Source: Microcebus murinus (Eukaryota > Chordata > Mammalia > Primates > Cheirogaleidae). Taken from it: 64,000 nt of DNA. The position numbers and the translations under genes are program-made. The number at the start of each line of letters is the position of its first letter. The first letter of the stretch is position 1. The stretch covers positions 7,097,501-7,161,500 of the forward strand of contig NC_134108.1 in NCBI RefSeq assembly GCF_040939455.1, given 5' to 3'. Under the pieces are notes generated by a model. It saw only the letters and a program-made list of their open reading frames with translations. It had not been told where the DNA came from and ran no database searches. Positions 11,690 to 23,200 of the stretch are shown piece after piece.

Positions 11690-13460
11690 GAATACTAGAA
11701 ATTGTATGATATTGATAAATATATAAGTTTTATCTTATTATTTAAATCTGTTTAAAAGATAATTGACTTTTTAAAGAAAAGATAATTTACTTTTTAGCTT
11801 TTAATACAAAACCACTTTTTAACTTTGAAAACTGTTTAAACAAAAAAGTGACTGTGGATTTTATGGGTTTGTGGAGTTTAAGCAAAATATGTGTGTCATC
11901 AGCAGCATGAAAACTGGGAGTGGGAAAATAGAATTCTACTATTATACATACTTGTACTATATGGAAGTCATATAATATCACTTAAAAGGACATACTTGAA
12001 GTATGTATGCTATAAACCCTAAAGCAGCTGATAAAAGATTGAAACAAAAAGATTCAGCTAATAAGTCAACAAAAGAGATTAAATGGAGTAATAAAAATAA
12101 TTAATTCAAAAGAATATAGAAAAAAAGAACAAAAGACAGGTGAGAAAAATAGAAAACAAATAGCAAGATGATAGACTTAAATCTAACCATACAATCACAT
12201 TAAATGTAAAGGATTTAAAGCTCTCAGTTAAAACAGTTAAAAGGCACAGATTATCAGAATATATAAATGAAGCAAAACCCATGTAAATGTTGCTTCTGAG
12301 AGTACTAAAATATAAAGCAACAAGTAGGTTAAAATGAAAAGGATGGAAAAAGATATGACACTAGTCAAAAGAAAAGTATTAATATCAAAGAAAAATGTAA
12401 AACAAATAATATTATGGGTATAAAAAATTATTTCACTAAGAGAAAGGGTTAATTCAACGAGTGGATATAACAATCCTGAAAGTTTATGTACCTAACAACA
12501 GAACTTCAAAAAACATGAAGCAAAAACTGATAAATGTGAAAGGAGAAATAAACAAATCTACAATTATAGTGAGAGATTTAAATACCGCTTTCTCAATAAT
12601 TGATATAAGAAGTAGACAACAACTAAAGAGTATAGAAGACACAAACAACAGGACCAACCAAATGATCTAATTGTCATTTATTGAATGCTCCACCCAACAA
12701 TACCAGAATACACATTCCTTTCAAATACATACAAAATATTTACCAAAATAGTAATATTCTGGGCCATAAATAAGTTTCAATAAATTTAAAAGGATTCAAT
12801 TTATACAAAGTATTTTCTCTGACCACAATGAAATTAAATTATAAATTGATAATGATACAGAAAATGTCCGGGCGCAGGGACACAGCCGCTTGCTGCCTCC
12901 CCATCGCAGATGATTTGATTGTCTATATAGAATCTCTGATGGCATCTGGAATCTACAAAAAAAAAATCTACTAAAACTAATAAGGGAGTGTATCATGGTT
13001 GCAGGATACAGGGTAAATACGCAAAAATTATTTATAAATTAGCAACAATCAACAATTGAAATTAAATAGCATAATTTAAAATAGGATCAAAAATAAGAAA
13101 TACTTAGGGGAAAATCTGACAAAAGATGTACAAGGCCTCTGCATTAAAAACTTAACAAAAGATTGATGAGCAAAATTAAGAAGACCAAAATAAATAGAAA
13201 GATATGCCATTTTCATACATCAGAAGACTCAATTTTGTTAAAATGCCATTTTCATACATCAGAAGACTCAATTTTGTTAAAATGTTAACTCTCACTAAAT
13301 TGATCTATAGATTCAACATAATCTCTATCAAAATCCCAAAAGGTTTCTCTGTAATTCTACAAGCCAGTTTTAAAATTCTTATGGAAATGCAAAAGACCTA
13401 CAATAGGCAATACAACGTTGAAAAAGAACAAACTTGGAGAGCTAACACTACTTGGTTTCA
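11690..13460 (+). mobile_element. L1M-type LINE fragments, ORF2-side
   Basis: AT-rich sequence with L1 phrases: 'acattaaatgtaaaggattt' near 12199, 'ctgggccataaataagtttc' near 12759, 'gcaggatacagggtaaatac' near 13001, and 'aaaatcccaaaaggtttctc' plus 'atggaaatgcaaaagaccta' near 13330-13400. There are internal deletions (for example near 12860-12900) and stops throughout. The L1 stops where the ERV LTR starts at about 13470. Confidence 0.75.
13204..13281. repeat. 39-bp perfect tandem duplication in L1 remnant
   Basis: The 39-bp unit starting at 13204 is repeated without change at 13243. In the open frame it gives a duplicated 13-residue block. Confidence 0.98.
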
Positions 13461-13469
13461 CGAACAACC

Positions 13470-13812
13470 GTGAACGGGAAAAAGGCAATCCCTATACCTC
13501 TGTTCCATTTTGGGACTCCAGTGCTCACCTGAACCAACCAATCAGAGCTCACCAGCCTTGGCCAACCAGGGCTCAGCTGTATTAACCAATCAGGGTTCAG
13601 CTGTATTGACCAATCAGAACTCAGCAAGTTTTACTCTTTCATTTGTATAAAAAGCCATGATTGGGAAACCGGGCTAGGATTTTTGCTCTAAAACCCAAGC
13701 CTTCCCTTTGCTCTCTGGAGCACACCTTTTTACCCTGAAGACCGTGTTCTCCAGCTTGCAAACTTTCACCACACTTAAGCCTCTTTCCTCTAAATTCCTT
13801 TTCTGAGAAATT
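13470..13812 (+). mobile_element. 5' LTR of an endogenous retrovirus (class I type)
   Basis: A promoter-like LTR with four CCAAT-type boxes spaced exactly 24 bp apart (13538, 13562, 13586, 13610), a TATAAAA at 13646-13652, and a primer-binding site immediately after its 3' end. The start is approximate, at the TGAACGGG near 13470 where L1 sequence stops. The architecture is that of a gammaretrovirus-like (ERV1) LTR. A matching 3' LTR was not recognised. Confidence 0.75.
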
Positions 13813-13830
13813 TTGTGTCAGAAGCGGGAT
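13813..13830 (+). other. Retroviral primer-binding site, tRNA-Leu-like
   Basis: The 18 bases are close to the complement of the 3' end of tRNA-Leu (the TGGTGTCAGAAGTGGGAT type), with two apparent differences. The position immediately 3' of the LTR is where a reverse-transcription primer site belongs. The tRNA identity comes from memory. Confidence 0.6.
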
Positions 13831-16800
13831 TCAGAGTGACCCCTATTCTCCTCCCAGCAGTCCTGAGCCCATGCATCAGTGCCTGCGAGAGACTCTTGCG
13901 CTTGTCTTGTCAGCAGCACCAGGCGAGCCTTAGTTAAGTCCTTTCCAATGCAGACCTCCCACACTTCACTTGGGGTCTTGGAGATTTTATTCCTTCTCTC
14001 CACCCAGGTCCCAGAAGGAGTCTTCCTTTCATCCCTGGGCTGGGGACGGTGTGGCAAGGGATGGGGGTGGGGGTGGGGGTGGGGTCCCAGACAGTTCCGT
14101 CCATCTGGACATTTCCTGTTGGCCCCAGGTTTAGGGGAAGGCCTTCCCAGTCTTAGCCAGTTCCCTGCATCCAGATACCAGAGGGGACATTCCCAGGTGG
14201 CCCCAGGATTAAGAGAGGCCTTCCCAGTTGGACGTGGCTGGTCTATAAACTTTTGTAGGGATGCTCACGCTCAGGGCGCTGGAAAGGGTGCTTGCTCTGG
14301 TCACTGCAGTGGGTAGCCCTCGATTTCAGTTTTCCCCTGCTAAATCAGTCGCCTGCTGGCACTCCAGCTGGCTCTATGGTCCAGGGAGTTGTAACTGGCT
14401 AGGTCTCTGGACAAAAATTTCCCAGGATGATCTTAAACTTTGTTGGCAAAAATGGGGTTCCTTTAAAATTCCAAAGTTGCCTATCTGTATGTACAGTTAG
14501 AACAAAGAAGACACTTCCCAGAGACAATGGGAAGCCCTTTTTATTCAATTGGCACTTTGGAAGTTCTAAATGGAATCAAGAGGCAGCCATTGCTTCTCTT
14601 AGAGAAAGTAACTCCAGGCTGAGTGAGTGCCTTCATGAAATAAAAAGAGAGATTAGCACGTGTGAGACTGAAACCAAAGCTGTTAAAAAGACCCTTCTTC
14701 GGCCCCTCGAAGACCCCACTCGACCCCTTCCCTGCTGCTCTGTCCTCCACACCTTTTTTGCCACCTGTGCTTTATCCTTCACTCCCTCTTTCCTGTTTTA
14801 TTCACTTGGCTGGTTATTTTGAAAAATTTTCTAGATTTTCTCTAGGCTTAGCTGTATGTTTTCTTGTAAAATCCAGTGATAAATTCCTCTGATTTATGTT
14901 ATTTTGGCATTCATTTTAATCTTCCTCTAACACACCCAAACTCCTTGATGAAAAAGCTTGAATTCTTTCTGTGTTTGAAATGTAAATTTGCCACCTTGCT
15001 TTCTCTAAAATTTGGTAATGGCTTCAGCCCTGTGGGACAGATAAATTTCAGCCTGTTCCATTTATGTATACATGTCTATTTGTATATTGTCTACAGTACC
15101 AAATTGGCTTATAAATAAAGGAGTACTCATAAATTAAGCAAATAAGTCCAAATGCTGTTCAAGGTCACATGACGTAGTAACATTTTGGCAGATGGGACTA
15201 AGATAATATTGTTGATTTGATGGAAATGGTTGTGTATTCTGAGTTATCAGCAAAATATGCATGCATTTAACTTCAAGGTTCCTTCTTACGATACTTGCCT
15301 GACATGCAGTAATGTACAATCAGTTCATAGCAAATTTAGCTTGAAATGATGGCTACCTTTGGCTGATGTCTCAGGCAAATTTCCAGCCCTAATTGTTAAG
15401 AATGAACAGATTGGGTGGATGTGGATGGGATAAAAGTTTGCCAGTGAACTTTTGATAATGAGTATGTTTACTTGGGAAGATTTCTCAAATCTCTTTAGTT
15501 TTGCTCAGATAAATTAAATGATGGGTGATCTAATGAATTGAATGTTAGATCATTTCCAGATAAGATGTAATGTTGGAACATTGGTTGCTGAATATAAGTT
15601 CATATACTTTTGCCGTCTTGTTTCAGAGAAAAAAAATTATTTGGGTCTGTTAGTAAAAATGTCCTTTTCCATATTAAAGAGTTATTCTGTTAGCCTATCT
15701 CTCTGGAAGTTATAAAATATGTATTAATGGTTGATACATGATTAATGGTTAACAATTGTTTACTTCCTAGGTTTTTACTAAAAATTAGGATTGCTAAGAA
15801 TTAACATTGCAATTAATATGTGTGATTAAATTACTAGAGATGAGAAAGACAATTGTGTATGCAAGTGAATGAGGAGGGTAGGATGTATTTTTTGGTAAGG
15901 AAGATAAAAAAAAAAAAGAGAGAATAATTTTGTATGGGAAAAAATCTTGTGTGGTAAATTTTTGTCCTAGAGTAAAATGACTGGTTATTTAAGAGGAAGT
16001 ATAGGACAAAGCTGAAAGTCTAAGCATGTTGTAAATGATCTAAGTAAGTCATGATAAGGTTTATGAGAAGAAAGTTTATAAAAGGAATATCCTGTGTGAT
16101 AGGGATAGCTACATTTGGAAGGAAATTATTTATGGTCTTTGTAGGGATTGAACTTTGATGTGAAAAAAAACACACTGATACAGAACTTAAAACTTTAGTC
16201 CCCTATGTTAGAGCAACAATGTTTTCTTAAAATATTGATTTGTTCTTAGTAAAACTGCAAGTTTTGATTTTTGATTCTGAAATCTGTTTCCCTAACAGTC
16301 ATCCCCTAAACTACAGTTTTCTAAGTCTGCCCCATCTCTTCCTGAGATCTGATTTCCCCAGTTTCAGGTTGGAAATGCAGCTGTCCTTCTTTCCGCCCTT
16401 GGAAAGGTGTATCTTTTTGCTTGGCTGAAGCGATAACCCTCTCCTTCCACCTTTTCCTCAGCTCCTGTAGCTTTTTATGGTCCTAACTCAGCTTTCATGG
16501 CTTGACACTAGTGTTTATCTTGAAGGTCTAGAAAAGCAATGTGTCCTCCAGTCTAACTTGCTTCTGAACTTGGAACTTTTCTTAATGTATCTGAATTGTT
16601 CCATGTAAACAGGAAATTCCCTATGCTGTGACTAAGAACCAGATATTCTCCCCCTCAAAGTCCTAGTTTTCTTGTTTACATTTCTCTATGCTAGCGTACA
16701 CTCAGAACCCTGAATATACTCGTCCTGGGCCTAATTAAATTCAAGTACGCTTATCATCATGGTTTAATTTCCAGTTTATCTAAATAAGCTTTCCATAAAG

Positions 16801-18163
16801 ATAAGCAATCACACTGCAGGAGGTTTTCTTCTTTTTACCTTTTAGGTAACTGGCCTAGGAAACAAAGATTCTGTGTTTCACCAAGGTGATTTACTGTGCT
16901 TTGTGTTGTCTTTATTAGGTTTTTAATAACTTAGGAAAACTGAGCCTTAAAAGGGTTAAGATTTTTATACCCATGTAACTTCCTGTATTGCTTTTGAAGT
17001 CTTTTGGTCATCACTCTAGTTAAATGAATAACTATTATTTAGCAGTGACCTATGATTCTGTTTAATCAAGTACTTTGACATTTTTTGACATTTTGACATT
17101 TTTTACAGGTTTCCCCAGGATCCTAAATCAAATCTTTTTGAAAGAGCTATTAAATGATTAGGCTTACTTGGTAAATCATATGGTAAATATTGTCAAATAA
17201 GAAATAATGTTTAATTTCCTTTAAGTTACATTTGTGAAAATATATTATTAGAATGTGCTCCAAAATTATGAGAGATTCCTAAAATTCTGATATGACATGA
17301 TATGTGTGCATCATAACTATGATCATGTTAAATGGTTGTATGCCACAGAAATAACTAAATTTCCTTGTCAATTGTAAACTGTCATCAGATTTCTGGCTGT
17401 GGCCATTCTGAGTTTTTGCCATCACCCATTATTGTTTTAAATTCATCACTGAAGCATTTGCAATTGGCTTTAGTCCAGAATTGTTTTTCATGGAACTGCT
17501 AATCAATATTGAGCAAAACAGAATTAATTACAGGAAATTAAGTAATTGATAAGGATAATGTTTGCATAACCTTTATTTAAAACATTGTTGGTTCTGTACT
17601 TAAATGTTTTGTTTTCCAGATTCAAGCAAGTATTCTTTCGTAAGCTATCTATAGTTTGCAATAATTTGGTACAGGTGTCCTTTTGTGAACAAAGGTAGAG
17701 AAGCATTTGCTTTTCCTCACTACTCAATTCCTCCAAAATTCAGAAAGTGTTTATTTTTATTTATATAAGTTCAATAAAATCTGTTCTCTCTTTATAAGAA
17801 GAATACAATTGGAAACATTGGATACCAAAGTTTTGACTGAAATGACATAGTAAGAATGTGCACAAAATGCCCGGCTTCAAGAGTTCCCAGCCTTACAAAA
17901 TTATAAAAATTGTCACTCCCTGGCAGGCCCAAGAGACTTAAGACTGTAAGAAAAATCTAAAGCCTACCTTGGTTTGGCTTCCTAACTTCAAGATGTTCTA
18001 AAATCTGAGATTTCCTATTATATATGATTAGTGTGGAGAGAAAAAGTTATGTTTCTAAGGAAAACTAAAGTACACGTGTCTTGCACTTTGTTTTCGAGCT
18101 CTTGTTATCTGTAGACTGTACTAGATGCAAATTCTCCTAATTCCCTCCAATATTTGGCTACAA
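13831..18163 (+). mobile_element. ERV internal region, leader and gag side, heavily decayed
   Basis: From the primer site to the protease remnant the sequence is degenerate. A GC-richer leader (13831 to about 14300) includes a run of GGGGGT units at 14059-14084. After about 14800 it becomes AT-rich with stops in every frame. No intact gag reading frame was found. The assignment rests mainly on lying between the LTR plus primer site and the protease fragment; additional insertions inside it cannot be excluded. Confidence 0.5.
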
Positions 18164-18560
18164 CTAAATCCTGATAAAGTTCCCCAGTTCTCTTTCCCAG
18201 AGCAAAACTAGGGATGATCTGGGGACATTCCCCCTACTCAAGTTAGATATTAAGATGGAAGATGAACTAGTCAGCCCTCTGGTCGACACTGGGGCTACTC
18301 TGTCTGTTCTTAAGCCTGGAACACTTTCAATGTTCTCTCCCTGGAGTTCTGAATTCATCCAAATGGTCGGGGCAGCCAACCAACCTATGACGGTTCCTAG
18401 GTTTCCACCTATGCCCTCCCAACTTGGACCCCTCACTGGCAGTCATTGCTTTTTTGTTTATCCCATCAGTCCCCATACACCTCCTGGGAAGTTACTTCTT
18501 AGAAGCCTACCAGGGCCATATTTCCTTCTCTCAAAGGGAGCAAATAATGTTTGAGGTATC
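18164..18560 (+). pseudogene. ERV protease remnant
   Basis: An open frame (18255-18554) carries the retroviral aspartic protease signature: a hydrophobic residue then Val-Asp-Thr-Gly-Ala-Thr, followed by Ser-Val-Leu, as in class I (gammaretrovirus-like) proteases. The frame is short and closes at 18555. Sequence after it (18560-18840) has further open pieces but no reverse-transcriptase motif that I can identify. The element is non-functional. Its plus orientation and position about 4.4 kb from the LTR agree with gag-pro order. Confidence 0.75.
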
Positions 18561-18913
18561 CTTACCAGATTTTACCATTAATGGCTTTTACCCAGATTCT
18601 CATCTTTTCAGTTAGTCTCACCAATGCTACCCACCATGTTCTCCAAGAGATATCTAAGAGTCATTGGGCACAACCCAACACCAACCCTAACCCCTCAAAT
18701 TATGAAGATGACAGTTATGGACACTTCCAAGGACATGATTTACCTGGAAGGGTTAAGCCTAGTGAAGGAACTAGATTAGGAAAGTTTCTGGAGTCCTGCC
18801 TTAAACCAGCTTTTGCTTGGAATGAATATATATGATCAGAAACATTCCCTATACTGTTTACAGAATTGCCTGCTCCTCATTCCAAGCCATCAGGACAAAA
18901 CAGAGGTCCCTAG

Positions 18914-19150
18914 ATTATTTTGAGAATCATCTATGTTGTTTTGTGCATCAGCAATCCATTTCTTTTTATTGCTGAGTAATATTCCACATTTATTCACTCA
19001 TCTGTTGATGGATGTTTGAGTTAGTTCCAGTTTGGAGCTATTACCACTAAAGCTGATATGAACGTTAGTGTACAAGTCTTTGCATGGACACATGCTTTCA
19101 TCTCCTTTGTGTAAATACCTAGGAGGGGGAATGGTTAGATCAGATCGTGG
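18914..19150 (-). repeat. Left arm of a 237-bp inverted repeat (L1 sequence)
   Basis: The reverse complement of this arm matches 19719-19955 over 237 bp with three mismatches by eye (two adjacent around 19073-19074, one near 19027). The content is L1 3'-end sequence ('catcaacagatgagtgaata' on the complement). The arm abuts ERV-derived sequence on its left. Confidence 0.95.
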
Positions 19151-19554
19151 TTAGATCAGATCAGACCCTTGCTTGTGTGGTCCTACATGATCAGATTTCT
19201 TTAGCTACACCAGGTAGTGTTTGTGCTAATCGCTAATACTTCTGGCCACAGCCAGGTAAAATTTTCATTCAGGATGAATTACCGTGTTTCCCCAAAAATA
19301 AGGCAGGGTCTTATATTTATTTTTCCTCAAGAAGACACCCTAGGGCTTATTTTCAGAAGATGTGTTATTTTCCCCTCAAAACCTCAGCTTGCAGCATGCA
19401 AAATAAGATATATGGATGGCAACCAAACAAATAAAGAGATGTACAAGATCAAATTAGATAATTTAATTATGTGCAATTTATTGTATGTCAGTTCTACCTC
19501 AAAAATCTGTCTCTTATTAGAAAAAATGTAAATTAAAAGCACAAGGGAGATTCT
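19151..19554. other. Spacer of the inverted repeat, partly unassigned
   Basis: The spacer opens with a repeated GGTTAGATCAGATC word (19133-19163). It then contains an element starting 'accgtgtttccccaaaaata' with a 'gggcttattttcag' phrase near 19343, which resembles a family of short mammalian DNA transposons that I cannot name. After 19440 it has L1-tail-like phrasing ('gtgcaatttattgtatgtca'). Confidence 0.5.
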
Positions 19555-20272
19555 ACCATATGGTTATTTGAATGATTAAAATTAAAGAGACTGACCATAA
19601 CAAGTGTTGGCAAGAATATGGAGGAACTGGAACTCTCATTGGCTATTGGTAGGAATGTAAAATGATATAACTGCTTTGAAAGACAGTTTGGCAGTTTCTT
19701 AAAAAGTTAAGTGTGTACCCACGATCTGATCTAACCATTCCCCCTCCTAGGTATTTACACAAAGGAGATGAAAGCATGTGTCCATGCAAAGACTTGTACA
19801 CTAATATTCATATCAGCTTTAGTGGTAATAGCTCCAAACTGGAGCTAACTCAAACATCCATCAACAGATGAGTGAATAAATGTGGAATATTACTCAGCAA
19901 TAAAAAGAAATGGATTGCTGATGCACAAAACAACATAGATGATTCTCAAAATAATTGTGCTAAGTGACTGAAGCTAGGAAAAAATATACAATGTATGCTT
20001 TCATTTACTTGAAAAGTTTAGAAAATTCAGAATAATCTATAGTGCCAGCAGATCGATGCTTGTGTGGAGAAGGGTGGAGAGACAAGAGGGAGGAATTACA
20101 AAGAGCATGAGGAAATTTGGGGAGGTAGCGGGTATAGTCACGATCCTTATTATAACAATGTGGTAATGAGTTGCATGCATGTCAGAACATCAGATTTTAC
20201 ACTTGAAAGGTGTGCAGTTCATTGTATACCAATTATAGCTCAAAAAGCTGTTGTTGTTTTTAAAAAAATCTT
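19555..20272 (+). mobile_element. L1 LINE 3' end, containing the right inverted arm
   Basis: Plus-strand L1 3'-end sequence runs from the 'gactgaccataacaagtgtt' phrase near 19590 through 'catccatcaacagatgagtg' near 19854, 'ggaatattactcagcaataa' near 19883 and 'gaaaggtgtgcagttcattg' near 20205 to an AT-rich end. Its segment 19719-19955 is the right arm of the inverted repeat. Confidence 0.85.
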
Positions 20273-23200
20273 ATAATGCTAACTTTGAGAACCTTCCTCA
20301 ACCGTTGTAGGGCTTTTGAAAAGTAGAGCGGTGTGTGACTGAGGCCAAGGTTGAGTTATGTCTCCATGTTGGCGGGCAGCCATCTTGAAGTAAGCCAAGT
20401 TTTACACCAAAATACAGGGTGTGGATATTGCCCTAGAGAAGACTCACCCGTGAAGTCACTTAGCTGTTCATGAGCGCCTAGCAAGTACTGGGCGCGCCTC
20501 TGGACAATGAGGACCCGGCAGTGAACAGAGGAGACCCGAGTCCTTGTCCTCGAGCACCTACACTGTAATGGGGGAGGCTGGAAATGAACAGGATGGCTGT
20601 GTAAAATACGTTTTCAAGAGTGAAATGCCAACAAGGAAAACTAAAGCCAGGAATGTGAGGGGGATATTGTGACTTCAGGTAGAATATTCAGGAAGGCCTC
20701 ACGGAGGTGAGGGCTGGATGAAGTTCTGAAGGAAGTAAGGGAGTGCTTATGAAGATTCCCGGGACAAAGTGTGCTGGGGGAGGGACAGTGCAGGGGCTGC
20801 CGGATAACAGGAAAGAGGTGGGGGTGGGAGGGTGTGAATGGGGATCTTGGGGTGGGGGGTAGAAGTGGGGAAGGGGGTTTAAATCTCACAGGTCTTATTT
20901 TTTAGTAAGGAGGAGAGCCACGGAGGAGGAATGGGGTTCTCTGATGGCTGGGTGGGAACTAGACTGTAAAGGTGAAGCAGGGAGAAAGAGAAGGTCTCTC
21001 ATAGTAACCCAGGCGAGAGACCATGGTGGCTTGGAGCAGGGAGCTGGCAGGGAAGGTGGGGACAGGTGTCCAGCTCTGCATGTGCAAGTGGAGCTGACGG
21101 GCTATAGTGTATACAAGAGAAACAGGAGTCACGATTGACATCGAAGTTTTGGCCCAAGCAACTGGAAGAATGAAATTATTAATACTATTAACTGAGAGCT
21201 CAGAGTGTCAGCTTGTAAGCTTGCTTCAAAACTCCTTTCAAAAACTTGAGAATCTGAGCTCATTTTTTAAAGAAAGGCTGATAGAAGAGATATTTCAAGC
21301 TTAAAAAAAAAAAAAAAACCTGTTCATTTGCTATTTGATTAGTTGCCTGCTTGAAAATTGGCAGCAGCCAAAACAGTTTAAGAAAAATGTTCTTAAGAGA
21401 AAAAAATATAAAATTTCGATCTTTTCTGGTAATAACAGAAAGGGAGACGAGAGAGAGTCTGGTTTTAGTTGCAGCTAAAATGGACCCCGTGTGTGCGAAA
21501 ACAGTGCTTTGCAGGAGTGTATTTTAAGAAGCTCTGCCTCGTATAATTTAGTATTCATTCACACTGGCTTCTGCCACTGTGTCAACTTGGTAAGGAGAGC
21601 TGTAGCGGAAAACAAGTGATAGCGTGTGTGGTCCCCGCTGTAGCCGCCTTCCTGGGGGAAGACGCAAGGACTTCCCTCCTGCCAGGGCGGCCAGCTGCTG
21701 GTCTCCCCTGGGCAGCGGCGAAAGGGAGGGCTGGTGAGCGATGGAGGTAGAAGGGTGAATGCAAGCATGTGGTTTGCTGTCCTCTGGCCCCTCCCTCAGC
21801 GTGCACAGAATCCACCAAGAAAAGACTTGGACGTTCACGAAGTTGAGGTGAATGGGGGAGTGAGTGGCGGCGGGCGGGCGGGCGGCCGGGCGAGTGGCAG
21901 ACTGGAGTCCCAGTGGGTGAGCAGACGCTCAGACTGGCCTGCGTGACCCAGAGGTGCAAGCTGCACGTCTTCAGTGAGGAGCAGCCTGCGGCCACCGCAC
22001 AGCCCTGGGAGAGCCCGGGCGAGAGGGTTTTCTGACTGCGTTGTCCAATGCGGTAGTCGCTAACCACAGGAGGCCGTGTAACTTTAAATGCAAATTGGTT
22101 AGAATGACGTAAAATTGCAAATGCAGTTCCTCAGTCGCACTAGGTGCATTTCAAGGCTCCACGGCACCTGCGGCCACTCGCTGCCGCGTGGGAAGGGCAG
22201 GCGCGGAACAGCCCAGCCACTGCAGCAGGGCCTCTCGGACAGTGTCTGTGGCTTCTGCTGCCTGCTCTGCCAGGTGGCGGAGACCAGCTGCTCCCTTGTC
22301 TGTGGATTTAAATGACTCTGGCGTCGTGGGATCAGGTGCTGCCAAAACCTGAGGTGCGTCATCAAGATGGCCCGTGGGACACGCAGGGAGAACCCCAGAT
22401 GGCCTGGCCCGAGATGCCCAGCCCGGGCCTCAGCGTCCTCGCTGTTACATTCTCAGAAGTTGGGGACGGATCCCGAGGGCGAGTCTCTGGAAAATACTTT
22501 ATTGAACTCAAGCGTTTGCATTTTCTAAATCCTGGTCCACGGTGAAATTTTATAACGAAGTATTTTTTGTGTTTCCATGCTACTGCCTTAATTACGAGTT
22601 TTTGGTGTCTGTCTTTGTTTGTCTTGGTGTAAAAGGCACGTAAGAACGGGCAGGCCGTGTGGGATAGGACAGGGACAGCAGTGTTGTCCCCCAAGGAAAT
22701 TTGTGTCGGGACCCCAAATGGGTTGCCTTGAGCCATCTGGGATGCAGCTCCTTGAACCCTAAAATAAAGCGGTTGGATCACAGGTCTGGGACTCTGTGAC
22801 TGTGTCTGAGCTACCCGCAGTTCTGGAAGCCTAGTAAGTGGCTTGATGTGTGAGCCAGGTTCCGAGGAGGAGGCGTGGGGCCGAGAGCCGTGGGCAGTCC
22901 CGGCTCTCCGCGTAGTAAACGCTGAGCCTCACAGAGACTGTCTACAGAGGAAAGCGAGCCCAGGACACTGGGCTACTGATTCCAGCTCATGCAGAGGGTC
23001 AGGGCCGTGGACGCGGCGGAGTGCAGCACGCCCTCAGCCGGCCTCTCTCTCTGCCACGCTGCAAGGACGCGCACCGTGTCGCGAGTGAGGAAGGACGGGA
23101 GCCAGGGCTTGTCTGCACCTCGGTGCAGTTTTGCTGAAAATACCTGACTTATTGCAAATACAACCCTGGGAACAATGCAGTGACTCAGAAGAAAGGTCAG

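Noticed and set aside
19262..19420. Short element starting GTGTTTCCCC within the inverted-repeat spacer as a second piggyBac copy
   Set aside because: It resembles a mammalian DNA-transposon family, but I could not find matching terminal repeats or TTAA flanks, so I did not assign it.
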